A stretch of DNA of 64,000 nt from Pseudomonadota bacterium (GCA_021832305.1 JAKBLB010000004.1:59675-123674); one strand, 5' to 3'. Positions 10,767 to 20,404 are shown, counted from the stretch's first letter. Notes: generated by a model not told the origin, from the sequence alone. Program-made: numbers and translations.

Positions 10767-11545
10767 AAACCGCACGCTCATCTGCCCTGCGTCTGTGGGG
10801 GCGATTGGCAGAGTCGGCCCATCTCCGGCGCAGAGAACGGCAAACGGTACTGGAAGGAGTGCATTTGCTGCAAGGGTACCAGGCCAGGGGGGGGATACCC
10901 TTGCATTGGTTCGTCCGTGCGAGCGTCGTGGCAGATCCGGAAGTGGGCGCCCTGCAAAGGCATTCCCTGTGGCCGGAAGCCACCGTGATTGCCGATGACC
11001 TGTTTGACGAATACTCTTCCCTCCAGTCGCCTGGCGGGGTGTCGGCGCTCATTTCCTGGCCGGCTGCGCCCGCTTCCCTGCCCAGGGAAGAATCCTGCCT
11101 GGTGCTGGATGGGTTACAGGATCCGGGCAACGTGGGGACGCTGCTGCGCTCTGCGGCAGCGGCAGGAATGTCGACCGTGGTCTGCGCGACGGGGACCGTG
11201 CAGGTTTGGTCTCCCAAAGTATTGCGCGCGGGGATGGGCGCCCATTTTCAACTGACCCTGCACGAAGGCGCAGATCTGCGAGATTGGTTGCCCGGTTATT
11301 CCGGGACCATTCTGGGGGCAGAGCGCGGGGCTTCCCGCGCCTATGACGATTTTGATCTCAGAGGGACGGTGGCACTGGTGATCGGGAACGAGGGGGCCGG
11401 GTTGACGCGCGCCGTCCGGGATTTGCTCCATGAACGAATAGGGGTTCCCATGAGTGCCGGAGTGGAATCTCTCAACGCGGGGGTGGCGGGATCCATTCTG
11501 TTGTTTGAACGACAGCGCCAGTTACGCGTCCGCGACGCAGGATAA
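10763..11545 (+). CDS. SpoU/TrmH-family RNA 2'-O-methyltransferase
   Basis: SPOUT-fold methyltransferase that uses S-adenosylmethionine to methylate a ribose 2'-oxygen in rRNA or tRNA. The 260-residue protein has an N-terminal substrate-binding part, then the three SPOUT motifs: LDGLQDPGNVGTLLRSA, LVIGNEGAGLTRAV and VPMSAGVESLNAGVAGSIL, which forms the knot. These identify the family but not the target nucleotide; RlmB-like 23S rRNA methylation is the most likely role. The start at 10763 follows rnhB with an ATGA overlap. Confidence 0.85.
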   Translation: MKTARSSALRLWGRLAESAHLRRRERQTVLEGVHLLQGYQARGGIPLHWFVRASVVADPEVGALQRHSLWPEATVIADDLFDEYSSLQSPGGVSALISWPAAPASLPREESCLVLDGLQDPGNVGTLLRSAAAAGMSTVVCATGTVQVWSPKVLRAGMGAHFQLTLHEGADLRDWLPGYSGTILGAERGASRAYDDFDLRGTVALVIGNEGAGLTRAVRDLLHERIGVPMSAGVESLNAGVAGSILLFERQRQLRVRDAG

Positions 11546-11558
11546 TCGGAGCAGAAGC

Positions 11559-12425
11559 ATGAAAAGGATTGCATTGCTGGGTTGTGGCCTGATGGGGACC
11601 CCCGTGGGGAAACGGTTGTTGGCGGCGGGATATGCGCTGACGGTGTGGAATCGTACGCCGGAAAAAGCGGCGCCGCTCTGCGCGGCAGGCGCGCTTTGGG
11701 CGCCTACCCCACAGGAGGCCGTGTGCGAGGCAGAAGGGGTGATCCTGTTATTGGCCAACGGTCCGGCGGTGACGGCAGTATTGGATCAGGTGGAAGACGT
11801 ATTGCCCGAGAATGCGCTGTGGCTGGACATGAGTTCCATTCCCCCGGAAACGGCTCGGCAGCATGCCCAACGTTTGGCAAGGCGGCGGGTTTGGGCACTG
11901 GATGCGCCTGTTTCAGGCGGAGTTCTGGGCGCTGCCGAGGGGACGTTGGCGATTATGGTGGGTGGGGACTCCGAGGGCTTCAAGCGGGCCGGAGAACTCA
12001 TGGGGCACTTGGGTCGGGCCACCTGGGTTGGCCCGGCGGGAACCGGCGCCCTGGCAAAGTTGGCCAATCAAATGATCGTGGGCGTGACCATTGGGGTGGT
12101 CGCTGAAGCATTGCTTCTGGTTGAGGCAGGGGGCGCGAACCCCGCCGCCGTCCGGCAGGCCATCCGGGGCGGATTTGCCGAAAGCCGGGTGCTGGAAGTC
12201 CATGGGGGACGGATGATTCGACAGGATTTTACGCCGGGGGCCCATGGTCGGACCCAACTCAAGGATCTGGCCAGTGCCCTGGACAGTGCGCATGCACTGG
12301 GGGTATCCCTTCCTCTGACCCAGTGCGTGACGCAACTTTACCGAACTTTTGTCGAAGAGGGTGAGGGCGGTGAACTGGATCACAGCGCGTTGTGGTTGGC
12401 ACTGCGTGCTTTGCGTGCCTCTTGA
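11559..12425 (+). CDS. Beta-hydroxyacid dehydrogenase (3-hydroxyisobutyrate / tartronate-semialdehyde reductase family)
   Basis: NAD(P)-dependent enzyme that interconverts a beta-hydroxy acid and its semialdehyde. The 288-residue protein begins with the Rossmann loop ALLGCGLMGTPVGKRLLAAG. It carries the substrate-binding motif LDAPVSGGVLGAAEGTLAIM and the catalytic-lysine motif TGALAKLANQMIVG. The substrate cannot be read from sequence; glyoxylate, succinic semialdehyde and tartronate semialdehyde reductases all share these motifs. It ends the upstream gene run and lies 103 bases before the acyl-CoA lyase cluster. That makes a shared role in C2/C3 acid metabolism possible but unproven. Confidence 0.8.
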   Translation: MKRIALLGCGLMGTPVGKRLLAAGYALTVWNRTPEKAAPLCAAGALWAPTPQEAVCEAEGVILLLANGPAVTAVLDQVEDVLPENALWLDMSSIPPETARQHAQRLARRRVWALDAPVSGGVLGAAEGTLAIMVGGDSEGFKRAGELMGHLGRATWVGPAGTGALAKLANQMIVGVTIGVVAEALLLVEAGGANPAAVRQAIRGGFAESRVLEVHGGRMIRQDFTPGAHGRTQLKDLASALDSAHALGVSLPLTQCVTQLYRTFVEEGEGGELDHSALWLALRALRAS

Positions 12426-12434
12426 AGGGCAGAT

Positions 12435-12463
12435 CAGACAAAACCCCTGGGCTTGGCTATAAT
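12435..12463 (+). promoter_or_regulatory. Sigma70-like promoter of the acyl-CoA lyase cluster
   Basis: CAGACA at 12435-12440 and a perfect TATAAT at 12458-12463 are separated by 17 bases, just downstream of the dehydrogenase stop. Transcription would begin near 12470, about 60 bases before the lyase start, so the cluster can be expressed apart from the genes upstream. Confidence 0.6.
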
Positions 12464-12491
12464 CGAAACTTTGAAACCGATTTTTTTGCTT

Positions 12492-12508
12492 GCCCCCCTG
12501 TGGGGGGC
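12492..12508 (+). promoter_or_regulatory. GC-only hairpin in the leader of the lyase mRNA
   Basis: GCCCCCC (12492-12498), loop TGT, GGGGGGC (12502-12508) make a perfect seven-pair stem. It lies in the transcribed leader ten bases before the GGAG ribosome-binding site (12519-12522) of the lyase. No U-run follows it, so it is not a classic terminator; a stabilising or translation-control role is possible. Confidence 0.4.
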
Positions 12509-12528
12509 TGACCCAGATGGAGAAATTG

Positions 12529-14214
12529 ATGGAGACGACTGCAACCCCAACCCCCGACCATGCCCAAACCTTGAGTGGTGGGCAGATTGTTGCAAAAATG
12601 CTCAAGCAGGAGGGGGTCAAGCATATCTTTACCATCTCCGGTGGTCATATCATCGACATCTATAATGGGTGTCTGGATGAAGGTATCCGCATCGTGGATG
12701 TGCGTCACGAGCAGGTCGCCGCTCATGCTGCCGATGCGGCGGCACGGATCACGGGCGGGGTGGGCTGTGCTGTGGTGACGGCAGGACCGGGAACCACCGA
12801 TGCGGTGACGGGCGTGGCCAACGCTTTTCGTGCGGAAAGCCCCCTGTTGTTGATCGGTGGGGGAGGGCCACTCAAACAGTACCGCATGGGCGCATTGCAG
12901 GACCTGCCCCATGTGGCCATGATGACTCCCATTTCAAAATTTTCTTCCACGGTGATGACCACGGAACGCTGCGCGGAAATGATGGGGCAATCGATTCGCG
13001 AAATGTTTCATGGGGCACCGGGGCCAGGATATCTGGAAATTCCCCATGACGTGCTGGATGCCCGGGTTGAGGTATCCAAGGTACGGATTCCAGTCAATTA
13101 TCGGGTCAAGGGGGAGTTCATCGGGGACCCCAACGACATTGCCCGGGCTGCCGAGGCTTTGGCTCGTGCCGAACGCCCGGTCGCCTTGTTTGGCACGCAG
13201 GCACGCACGTGTCGTGCCCATGATGCCATCGACCGTCTCGCCCGACACTTCAATATGCCCATTTATGTGAATGGCGCGGCGCGTGGGACTTTGCCGCGTG
13301 CTCACCCCTATGGTTTGATGTCTTCACGCAAGACCGCCTTTGATCAGGCCGATGTCATTCTCCTGGCGGGGACTCCTCTGGATTTCCGTATGGGATATGG
13401 GCGTCGACTCAATCCCAAGGCGACGGTCATCATTCTCGACATGGATTATCGCAATGTGGGGTACAACCGGGATTTTGACATCGGTCTGGTTGGGAATATC
13501 CGTGCCGTGGTGAATGCCCTGTGCGATGCCTCTGCCGGGGATGCTGCCCGTCGTCATGACCCCTTCCTCGATGTGTTGCGGGCTGAAGAGGCTAAATCCC
13601 AGGACAAGAACCGGGCCATCATCGACGCCAATGCCACCCCCATCCATCCCATCCGTCTGGTCCATGAAATCAATGAATTTCTGCTGGAAGACACCGTATA
13701 CATTGGTGATGGCGGAGACATCGTGACCTTTTCCGGATCAGTGGTGCGTCCCCATAAACCCGGCGGGTGGATGGATCCGGGACCTTTGGGAACCTTGGGG
13801 GTGGGGACCGGGTTTGCGTTGGCCTCCAGATTGTTGCAGCCCGAACGCGACGTGGTGGTGTTGTTTGGGGATGGGTCCTTCGGCTTGACCGGTTTTGATT
13901 TCGAGACCATGGTGCGTAATAAATTGCCCTTTGTCGGGGTAATTGGCAACAACGCTTCCTGGAACCAGATTCGTTATGGACAAGCACGCAAATATGGGGC
14001 AGAGCGGGGCGATGTGGGTAATATCCTCGACGATGTGCGCTTTGATCGCTTTGCCGAGTCCATGGGGGGGTTCGGGATTCGGGTGACCGATCCGGCGGAC
14101 ATTCGGTCAGCTCTCGAAAAGGCAAGGGATTCTGGAAAGCCGGCCTTGGTGGATGTGGTGATCGACCGCGAAAAATATTCCAGCGGAACGATGAACCAGA
14201 CCATGTACAAATAA
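12529..14214 (+). CDS. ThDP-dependent 2-hydroxyacyl-CoA lyase / oxalyl-CoA decarboxylase family enzyme
   Basis: Thiamine-diphosphate enzyme of 561 residues with the three usual domains: PYR (with DVRHEQVAAHAADAAA, catalytic Glu61), a central domain, and PP (with LFGDGSFGLTGFDFETMV and VIGNNASWNQIRYG, which bind Mg-ThDP). It lacks the SAPGFLNG and EGANTLDN segments I know from true oxalyl-CoA decarboxylases. In their place it reads GDGGDIVTFSGSVVRPHKPG, closer to 2-hydroxyacyl-CoA lyases, which split 2-hydroxyacyl-CoA to a carbonyl plus formyl-CoA. The start is taken at 12529 because GGAG sits six bases before it; ATG at 12517 is the alternative. A formyl-CoA transferase follows directly, supporting formyl-CoA as substrate or product. 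Acetolactate synthase is less likely. Confidence 0.8.
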   Translation: METTATPTPDHAQTLSGGQIVAKMLKQEGVKHIFTISGGHIIDIYNGCLDEGIRIVDVRHEQVAAHAADAAARITGGVGCAVVTAGPGTTDAVTGVANAFRAESPLLLIGGGGPLKQYRMGALQDLPHVAMMTPISKFSSTVMTTERCAEMMGQSIREMFHGAPGPGYLEIPHDVLDARVEVSKVRIPVNYRVKGEFIGDPNDIARAAEALARAERPVALFGTQARTCRAHDAIDRLARHFNMPIYVNGAARGTLPRAHPYGLMSSRKTAFDQADVILLAGTPLDFRMGYGRRLNPKATVIILDMDYRNVGYNRDFDIGLVGNIRAVVNALCDASAGDAARRHDPFLDVLRAEEAKSQDKNRAIIDANATPIHPIRLVHEINEFLLEDTVYIGDGGDIVTFSGSVVRPHKPGGWMDPGPLGTLGVGTGFALASRLLQPERDVVVLFGDGSFGLTGFDFETMVRNKLPFVGVIGNNASWNQIRYGQARKYGAERGDVGNILDDVRFDRFAESMGGFGIRVTDPADIRSALEKARDSGKPALVDVVIDREKYSSGTMNQTMYK

Positions 14215-14233
14215 TTGCGGGGGACAGGGATTC

Positions 14234-15475
14234 ATGGATAAAGCATTGGCAGGTATACGTATCCTTGACATGACACATGTTCAGGCTGGGCCCACGGCAT
14301 CCCAACTGATGGCATGGCTGGGGGCAGACGTGATCAAACTCGAACCACCGAGCGGGGATATCACCCGGGGGCAGTTGCGTGATATTCCAGGAGCAGACAG
14401 TCTGTATTTCACCATGCTCAACTGCAACAAGCGGTCGATCACGGTGAACATGAAAAAGCCAGCTGGTAAGGAAGTCTTTGAAGCCCTTCTGCAGGAATGC
14501 GACGTCATCATGGAAAACTTTGGTCCCGGTGTGCTCGATCGGCTGGGCTATAACTGGGAAGCCATCCATGCGAAAAATCCGCGCATCATCATGGCTTCCA
14601 TCAAGGGATTTGGATCCACCGGTCCCTATGCCGAATTCAAGGCCTACGAAAACGTGGCTCAGGCCATGGGGGGATCCATGAGTACCACGGGGTTCAACGA
14701 TGGGCCGCCCCTGGTCACGGGGGCACAGATCGGAGATTCAGGGACGGGATTGCATCTGGCCATCGGGATTCTGGCCGCGCTCAATGCGCGTCACCGGACC
14801 GGACGCGGCCAATTTGTGGAAGTGGCCATGATGGATGCGGTCATGAATCTGTGTCGGGTCAAGTTTCGCGACCATCAGCGTTTGACTCGTGGAACCCTGC
14901 CGGAGTATTCGGTGCCTACGGCGGAAACTGTGGCAACCCCGCGCAGCGGCAATGATTCGGGAGGAGGACAGTTGGGGAATGCCATTCGCTGCAAACCCGG
15001 AGGCCCCAATGATTTCATTTATGTGGTGGTTCAGGAAGTGGTTTGGGATGCCTTGGCTCGCCGGATTGGTGGGGAGGCGATGGTCACGGATCCGCGTTTT
15101 TCCACGTTGGCCGAACGACGCAAAAATCAGGTTCAGATGTGGCAAATTCTGGAAAACTTTGCGCTGGACTATACCAAGCGGGAATTGATGGCTTTGTTCA
15201 ATGAACTGGATGTGCCCTGCGGTCCCATCATGAGTACGCAGGATCTGGCAGAAGATGCGCATGTCCGCTTGCGGGAGATGTATGTTCCACTGGATCATCC
15301 GGAGCGGGGACCTTGGCACAATGTCGGGATGCCCATCAAGTTGTCCAACAACAAGGTAGATATCACCCGTTCTCCCCTGTTGGGCGAGCATACCGATGAA
15401 CTGTTGCAGGAAATCCTGCAATGGTCGCCCGAGACCATCGAACATCACCGTCAGAAGGGAGCCTTTGACAAATGA
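14234..15475 (+). CDS. frc: Formyl-CoA transferase (class III CoA transferase)
   Basis: Moves CoA between formate and another acid, classically oxalate. The 413-residue protein aligns by eye along its whole length with E. coli YfdW/Frc: LRDIPGADSLYFTMLNCNKR, ENFGPGVLDRLGY, KAYENVAQAMGG, and VTGAQIGDSGTGLH holding the catalytic Asp168 (Asp169 in Frc). The glycine-rich loop near residue 240 (GNDSGGGQLGNAI) corresponds to the Frc lid loop. It lies 19 bases after the lyase and overlaps the formyltransferase by four bases. The acid partner need not be oxalate, since the neighbouring lyase is not a typical oxalyl-CoA decarboxylase. Confidence 0.85.
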   Translation: MDKALAGIRILDMTHVQAGPTASQLMAWLGADVIKLEPPSGDITRGQLRDIPGADSLYFTMLNCNKRSITVNMKKPAGKEVFEALLQECDVIMENFGPGVLDRLGYNWEAIHAKNPRIIMASIKGFGSTGPYAEFKAYENVAQAMGGSMSTTGFNDGPPLVTGAQIGDSGTGLHLAIGILAALNARHRTGRGQFVEVAMMDAVMNLCRVKFRDHQRLTRGTLPEYSVPTAETVATPRSGNDSGGGQLGNAIRCKPGGPNDFIYVVVQEVVWDALARRIGGEAMVTDPRFSTLAERRKNQVQMWQILENFALDYTKRELMALFNELDVPCGPIMSTQDLAEDAHVRLREMYVPLDHPERGPWHNVGMPIKLSNNKVDITRSPLLGEHTDELLQEILQWSPETIEHHRQKGAFDK

Positions 15476-16407
15476 AAGTGGTGATCATAGGGCAGCAGGA
15501 CTTTGGCAAGGCGGTGCTGGAAGCCTTTCTGGCGCGTCAGGACGAAGTGGTGGGCGTATTTTGCGCACCGGAAAAAGAAGGGGCTCGGCCGGACCTTCTG
15601 CGGGTGGCGGCACAGGAAAAAGGGATCCGGGTCATTCAACTCCCCAGTTTGAAAACGCCGGAAGCCATCCGGATCCTGCGTGAACTGGCGCCGGATATCG
15701 GTGTCATGGCTTATGTGCTGCAATTCGCGCCCCAGGAATTCGTTTCCATTCCCGTCCACGGGACGATTCAGTACCATCCTTCCCTGTTGCCTCGGTATCG
15801 GGGACCCAGTTCCATCAACTGGCCCATCCTGCGTGGGGACCGTGAAACCGGCCTGACCATTTTCCGTCCTACCGACGGGCTGGATGAGGGGCCCATCATC
15901 CTGCAAAAAAAGGTCCCCATTGGACCGGAGGATACCTTGGGGTCGGTGTATTTCGATCATCTTTTCCCCTTGGGCGTACAGGCGTTGCTGGAAGCCGCCG
16001 ATCAGGTGGTGGCCGGTACCCACCAGGAAGTGGTGCAGGATGAGGGGCTGGCCAGTTACGAAGGCTGGTGTCGGAGTGCCGAGTCCGAGATCCATTGGGC
16101 ACAGCATGTGACGGTCATCCATGATCTGATTCGGGGGTGCAACCCGGCCCCGGGCGCATGGACCTTGCTGGGCGGAAAGAAACTCCAGATCTTCGAGGTC
16201 CGCAAACACCTGTTTCGAACTTTTGGTGCCGTACGGGGGAAAGTTGGAGAAATCTCCGGGGTGACCGACCAGGGGTTTTTGGTCACTGCCCAAGGTGGGC
16301 AGATTGAAGTTCTGCGGGTAAAACTTGAAGGCGGCAAGAAAGTGGATGCGCGTCCCTTTGCAGAAGAACAGGGGTTGCGTGAAGGGATGCGTTTGGGGGC
16401 TAGTTGA
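15472..16407 (+). CDS. Formyltransferase related to the 10-formyl-THF hydrolase domain
   Basis: The 311-residue protein resembles the N-terminal domain of 10-formyltetrahydrofolate dehydrogenase (ALDH1L1) more than methionyl-tRNA formyltransferase. It begins MKVVIIGQQDFGKAVLEAF and has YHPSLLPRYRGPSSINW with His102, then FRPTDGLDEGPIILQKK with Asp138; these match the catalytic His106/Asp142 pair of ALDH1L1. A C-terminal OB-like domain follows from about residue 205 (IRGCNPAPGAWTLLGGKK). There is no fused aldehyde dehydrogenase. Next to frc and the lyase it probably moves a formyl group between folate and CoA or releases formate; that assignment is inference. The stop overlaps the 3' end of holA on the other strand. 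Confidence 0.75.
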   Translation: MKVVIIGQQDFGKAVLEAFLARQDEVVGVFCAPEKEGARPDLLRVAAQEKGIRVIQLPSLKTPEAIRILRELAPDIGVMAYVLQFAPQEFVSIPVHGTIQYHPSLLPRYRGPSSINWPILRGDRETGLTIFRPTDGLDEGPIILQKKVPIGPEDTLGSVYFDHLFPLGVQALLEAADQVVAGTHQEVVQDEGLASYEGWCRSAESEIHWAQHVTVIHDLIRGCNPAPGAWTLLGGKKLQIFEVRKHLFRTFGAVRGKVGEISGVTDQGFLVTAQGGQIEVLRVKLEGGKKVDARPFAEEQGLREGMRLGAS

Positions 16408-17413
16408 GTGCTGTCCGGGGCAATAAATCCAGAATGACTTGACCCAGGGTTTCCCAAGGGTCTCCATGGCCGAGCCCTTTTATCAACTGATCCACCTCGG
16501 CAGCACCCTGGAGGGCTCGAGCGCAGGCACGACTGCTGACTTTTTGGGAAAAACGCTCGAGCAACGGCCGACGTTCCCCCCATAAACGGGCTTCCTTGAA
16601 AATCGACGGGGACAGAGCCCGTCCCTCTTCACGGGCGCGGCACAACAGATAGGCGGCCCGCCAATCCTCGCTCAGGGACCAGAGTACCAGGGGTAAGGCT
16701 TCGCCTTCCTGATTCAGGGAACGCAGGAGTAAAAGCGCCCGGGCACCATGGCCCTGACTCAAGGCGCGGGTCAGATCGGTCAGTGTGTGGCGGCTCACGA
16801 CCATGACAGCGGACTGCACTTGTTCCAGAGTCAAGGGGCCGGTTGGATGGAGTAGAGAAAGTTTGGCGATTTCCTGGGCCGTGGCCAGGAGATTTCCCTC
16901 CGTGCAGTCTGCCAGAAACTCCAGGGCTTCGGAACTGGCCTGACAGGGCCCCAGGCGCTGCGCAATCCACTGGGTGAGGGCACTTCGAGGAACAGGTTGG
17001 GTTTCCGTCCAGAGGGCTTTGGTTTGTACTTGGGTCAACCAGGGGGCTTGGCGTGTCCGGTAATCCAGCTCGGACAGGAGAATCAGGAGACGCTTGTCTT
17101 CCCGGGGAGAATTTACCAGTTTTTCCAGTTGCCGGATGCCCTCAGGGCCTGGTTTGCCACTGGGTAGATGGATTTCCACGGCGCTCCGCGAACCGAACAG
17201 GGAACTGCTGTTCCAGTGTAGATCCACTTCAGTCCAGGCAAAGCGCGCTTCCACGGTCCAGACTTTACGCTCTTCGTAGTTTTGGGTACGACAGGCTCGT
17301 CGCCAATGATCCTGACATTCCAGGGAAAGGAAGGGTTCGGAACCGATCAACAGTGTGAGCGGTGGAACCTGACGGTTCAAATGGGATGGCCACTGCTCGG
17401 GGGATAGACGCAT
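16400..17413 (-). CDS. holA: DNA polymerase III delta subunit
   Basis: Clamp-loader wrench subunit that opens the beta clamp. The 337-residue protein has the typical N-terminus (MRLSPEQWPSHLNRQVPPLT, then LLIGSEPFL) and LLILLSELDYRTRQAPW. The conserved central part reads LADCTEGNLLATAQEIAKL. A helical collar domain lies at the end. It follows lptE by two bases in the leuS-lptE-holA order common in proteobacteria and is convergent with the formyltransferase gene, overlapping it by eight bases. Confidence 0.93.
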   Translation of the reverse strand: MRLSPEQWPSHLNRQVPPLTLLIGSEPFLSLECQDHWRRACRTQNYEERKVWTVEARFAWTEVDLHWNSSSLFGSRSAVEIHLPSGKPGPEGIRQLEKLVNSPREDKRLLILLSELDYRTRQAPWLTQVQTKALWTETQPVPRSALTQWIAQRLGPCQASSEALEFLADCTEGNLLATAQEIAKLSLLHPTGPLTLEQVQSAVMVVSRHTLTDLTRALSQGHGARALLLLRSLNQEGEALPLVLWSLSEDWRAAYLLCRAREEGRALSPSIFKEARLWGERRPLLERFSQKVSSRACARALQGAAEVDQLIKGLGHGDPWETLGQVILDLLPRTALN

Positions 17414-17415
17414 GC

Positions 17416-17958
17416 TCAGTGGGCAGCGGTGCCCAGAGCGGGATGCAGGGTAAGAACGCGATGCAACAGTTGATGTACCAAGTCGACTTGCATGTCGTGG
17501 GTGAGTAACTGTTGTTCGGCAGGTTTGCCCAAAATCTGGATGACATTATAGTTGTACAGACGAGTGACCGTCAGGGTGGAGGGAGGAATCAACTCATTTC
17601 CCAAATTGTCCGACGCATGATAGGACAGGCGCGCGTAAAGGGTGTACTGGGAAACGGTTCCCTCCGCGTTGAGGGTCAGGATCTGCTGGGTGTTCTGGAT
17701 CGGTGCGAGGGACAGGATGACATCGGCTTTGTCCGATTGATTGACCAGAGTAATATGCGTCTGGTGCAGCACTTCCAGTTTGAGTTCCTGGTCAGCTACC
17801 TCGCCCATCTTGCCGTCCAGATACAGGGTATGGAATTGCGCCTCGGGGAGACCGCGCAAATGAAAGCCGCAGCCGCCCAACGCGAGGGGAAAAAGAACGA
17901 AAAAAAGAATTTTCCACGGGCTTGGAAAATGATAATGGGAACCGGTGAGTGAGCGCAT
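17416..17958 (-). CDS. lptE: LPS-assembly lipoprotein LptE
   Basis: Outer-membrane lipoprotein that plugs the LptD barrel during LPS export. The 180-residue protein has a signal peptide ending in the lipobox LALGGC, with Cys30 as the lipidated residue, followed by GFHLRGLPEAQ, the LptE/RlpB signature. The start overlaps the leuS stop by one base. Length and context (leuS-lptE-holA) are standard. Confidence 0.92.
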   Translation of the reverse strand: MRSLTGSHYHFPSPWKILFFVLFPLALGGCGFHLRGLPEAQFHTLYLDGKMGEVADQELKLEVLHQTHITLVNQSDKADVILSLAPIQNTQQILTLNAEGTVSQYTLYARLSYHASDNLGNELIPPSTLTVTRLYNYNVIQILGKPAEQQLLTHDMQVDLVHQLLHRVLTLHPALGTAAH

Positions 17959-20378
17959 CAGATCACGATATTGACCAACCGTTGAGGGACCAGGATGATC
18001 TTGCGCGGGTTACTCCCGTGCAGGAATTTTTCCACGATGGGATGGCTCAGGGCCATTTTTTCGATTTCTTCGGCGGCCAGGTGAGAGGGAACCGAAAGTG
18101 TGCCGCGCAATTTTCCATTGATTTGAAGGACCAGTTCCACGGACTCGCGTTCGAGTGCACGTGGGTCGGGGGTGGGCCAGGGTTCGTCGAGGATGGATTC
18201 ACCAAAACCGAGTCGTCGCCAGAGGGTATCGCTGATATGCGGTGTGATGGGGGCCAGCACGCGTAAAAGGAAGGACAAACCTTCCTGAGCCAGAGAATCG
18301 TTGACTCCGGCAATTTTTTCCAGGGTATTGAGCATTTTCATGGCCGCCGAGGTGACCGTGTTGAACTGTTGGCGTTCCATGTCGTGGGTTGCCTGTTGGA
18401 GCAGGCGATGGATTTCATGTCGGACATGGGGGGTTTCAAGGGTTTGTCCGGTATGGACCACCTGCTGTCGAGCCTGGTATTGCGCAGCAAAATGCCACAG
18501 GCGCTTGAGAAAACGATGCGCTCCCTGAACGCCGCTATCCGACCATTCCAGGGACTGTTCCGGCGGGCTGGTAAAGATGATGAAGAAGCGCGCAGTATCG
18601 GCGCCAAAGGTGTCGATCAGAGCCTGGGGGTCCACGGTGTTGCCCAGGGACTTGGACATCTTGCTGCCATCCTTGAGGACCATGCCCTGGGTCAGCAGGC
18701 GGGTGAATGGTTCATCTGTCCGAATCAACCCTTCGTCGCGGAGCAACTTGTTAAAGAACCGCGCATACAACAGATGAAGGATGGCATGCTCCACGCCTCC
18801 CACGTACTGATCGACGGGCAACCAGTAATCGACTCGTTCATCCAGCATGGCCGGCGCATCGGGACAGGCATAGCGGGCATAGTACCAGGAGGATTCAAAG
18901 AACGTATCCAGGGTATCGGTTTCACGTTCTGCGGGGTTCCCGCAGGTCGGGCAGACCGTAGTGCGGAAGGAAGCGTCCCGTTTGAGTGGGGATCCTGTGC
19001 CGGAAAGGGAAACTTCCTCGGGAAGAACCACCGGAAGTTGGTTCTCCGGGACAGGAACGGTTCCACAGGAAGGGCAGTGAATCAGAGGAATGGGACATCC
19101 CCAGTAGCGTTGGCGTGAAACTCCCCAGTCGCGCAGACGAAATTGGGTCTGACGTCGGCCGCTGTTCAGGGCTTCCAGAACCAGAGCCATTTTTGCACGG
19201 GCATCGGCGGACGTACGACCATCGAAATCTTCGGAGTGACAGAGAATGCCGTCCTCCGTGAAGGCCGCCCCGGAGGGGGCTTCTCCTGTGGCGGGGCGAA
19301 TCACGATTTTCGAGGGTAACCCATGGTCGCGCGCGAATTCATAATCGCGCTGATCGTGGGCGGGAACCGCCATGACGGCCCCTTCGCCATAACTCATCAG
19401 GACGTAATTGGCCACCCAGATGGGGAGAGGGTGTCCGGTCAGGGGGTGAATGGCGTGTAACGGGGTAGGGAAACCCTTTTTTTCCTGGGTCGCCAGGTCG
19501 GCTTCGGCCACGCTGCCCTGGCGGCATTCCAGAAGGAAAGCCGCCAATCGGGGATCTTGTCGGGCACATTCCTGGGCCAGGGGATGTTCGGCCGCAATGG
19601 CCAAATAAGTGACCCCGTAAAGAGTATCGGCACGGGTGGTAAAAACGGTCAGGTCGGTTGCACGGTCAGCCAACCTGAAACTGAGGGTGACGCCTTCGGA
19701 TCGTCCGATCCAGTGACGTTGCATGGTTTTGACCTGTTCCGGCCAGGACTCGAGGTGCTCCAGATCCTGCAGCAACTCCTCGGCATAAGCCGTGATGCGC
19801 AAGTAGTACATGGGGATATCGCGTTTTTCCACCAATGCGCCCGAGCGCCAGCCACGCCCTTCAATGACCTGTTCATTGGCCAAAACGGTCTGGTCTACGG
19901 GATCCCAGTTGACCGTACCGGTTTTCTGATAGATCAATCCTTTCTTGAACAGCCGGGTAAACAGCCATTGTTCCCAACGGTAATAATCCGGGCGGCAGGT
20001 GGTGATTTCCCGTTCCCAGTCGACGGCCAGTCCCAGGGCCTGCAACTGACCCTTCATGGTTTCTATGTTTTGATAAGTCCACTCCGCAGGGGCCACGCCC
20101 TGCTTGAGCGCAGCATTTTCGGCGGGTAGGCCAAAGGCATCCCATCCCATCGGCTGGAGGACGTTGAACCCTTTCATGCGGTGGTAGCGGGCCAACACAT
20201 CCCCCAGCGTGTAGTTGCGCACATGCCCCATGTGTAGTTTTCCAGAGGGGTAGGGAAACATGGACAGACAATAATATTTTGGACGGTCCGGTAACTCGCG
20301 GGCACGGTACCGTTGCGTACGCGTCCACGTCTCCTGGCAGCGACGTTCGAGGGTATGGGGGGCGTAAAAATCTTCCAT
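17958..20378 (-). CDS. leuS: Leucyl-tRNA synthetase
   Basis: Class Ia synthetase charging tRNA-Leu. The 806-residue protein has the ATP-binding HIGH-type motif [12 protein letters not shown] near residue 50. The CP1 editing domain carries [19 protein letters not shown], and a zinc-type cysteine stretch is [15 protein letters not shown]. The KMSKS loop reads [16 protein letters not shown]. It is a little shorter than the E. coli enzyme (about 860) but complete at both ends. It begins 90 bases from the divergent uvrD gene. Confidence 0.97.
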   Translation of the reverse strand: MEDFYAPHTLERRCQETWTRTQRYRARELPDRPKYYCLSMFPYPSGKLHMGHVRNYTLGDVLARYHRMKGFNVLQPMGWDAFGLPAENAALKQGVAPAEWTYQNIETMKGQLQALGLAVDWEREITTCRPDYYRWEQWLFTRLFKKGLIYQKTGTVNWDPVDQTVLANEQVIEGRGWRSGALVEKRDIPMYYLRITAYAEELLQDLEHLESWPEQVKTMQRHWIGRSEGVTLSFRLADRATDLTVFTTRADTLYGVTYLAIAAEHPLAQECARQDPRLAAFLLECRQGSVAEADLATQEKKGFPTPLHAIHPLTGHPLPIWVANYVLMSYGEGAVMAVPAHDQRDYEFARDHGLPSKIVIRPATGEAPSGAAFTEDGILCHSEDFDGRTSADARAKMALVLEALNSGRRQTQFRLRDWGVSRQRYWGCPIPLIHCPSCGTVPVPENQLPVVLPEEVSLSGTGSPLKRDASFRTTVCPTCGNPAERETDTLDTFFESSWYYARYACPDAPAMLDERVDYWLPVDQYVGGVEHAILHLLYARFFNKLLRDEGLIRTDEPFTRLLTQGMVLKDGSKMSKSLGNTVDPQALIDTFGADTARFFIIFTSPPEQSLEWSDSGVQGAHRFLKRLWHFAAQYQARQQVVHTGQTLETPHVRHEIHRLLQQATHDMERQQFNTVTSAAMKMLNTLEKIAGVNDSLAQEGLSFLLRVLAPITPHISDTLWRRLGFGESILDEPWPTPDPRALERESVELVLQINGKLRGTLSVPSHLAAEEIEKMALSHPIVEKFLHGSNPRKIILVPQRLVNIVI

Positions 20379-20404
20379 GGCAGCACAGGTCGGGCAAAGG
20401 GATG

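Noticed and set aside
12529-14214. Acetolactate synthase (ilvB) reading of the ThDP enzyme
   Set aside because: No small subunit nearby, and the neighbouring frc and formyltransferase favour an acyl-CoA substrate.
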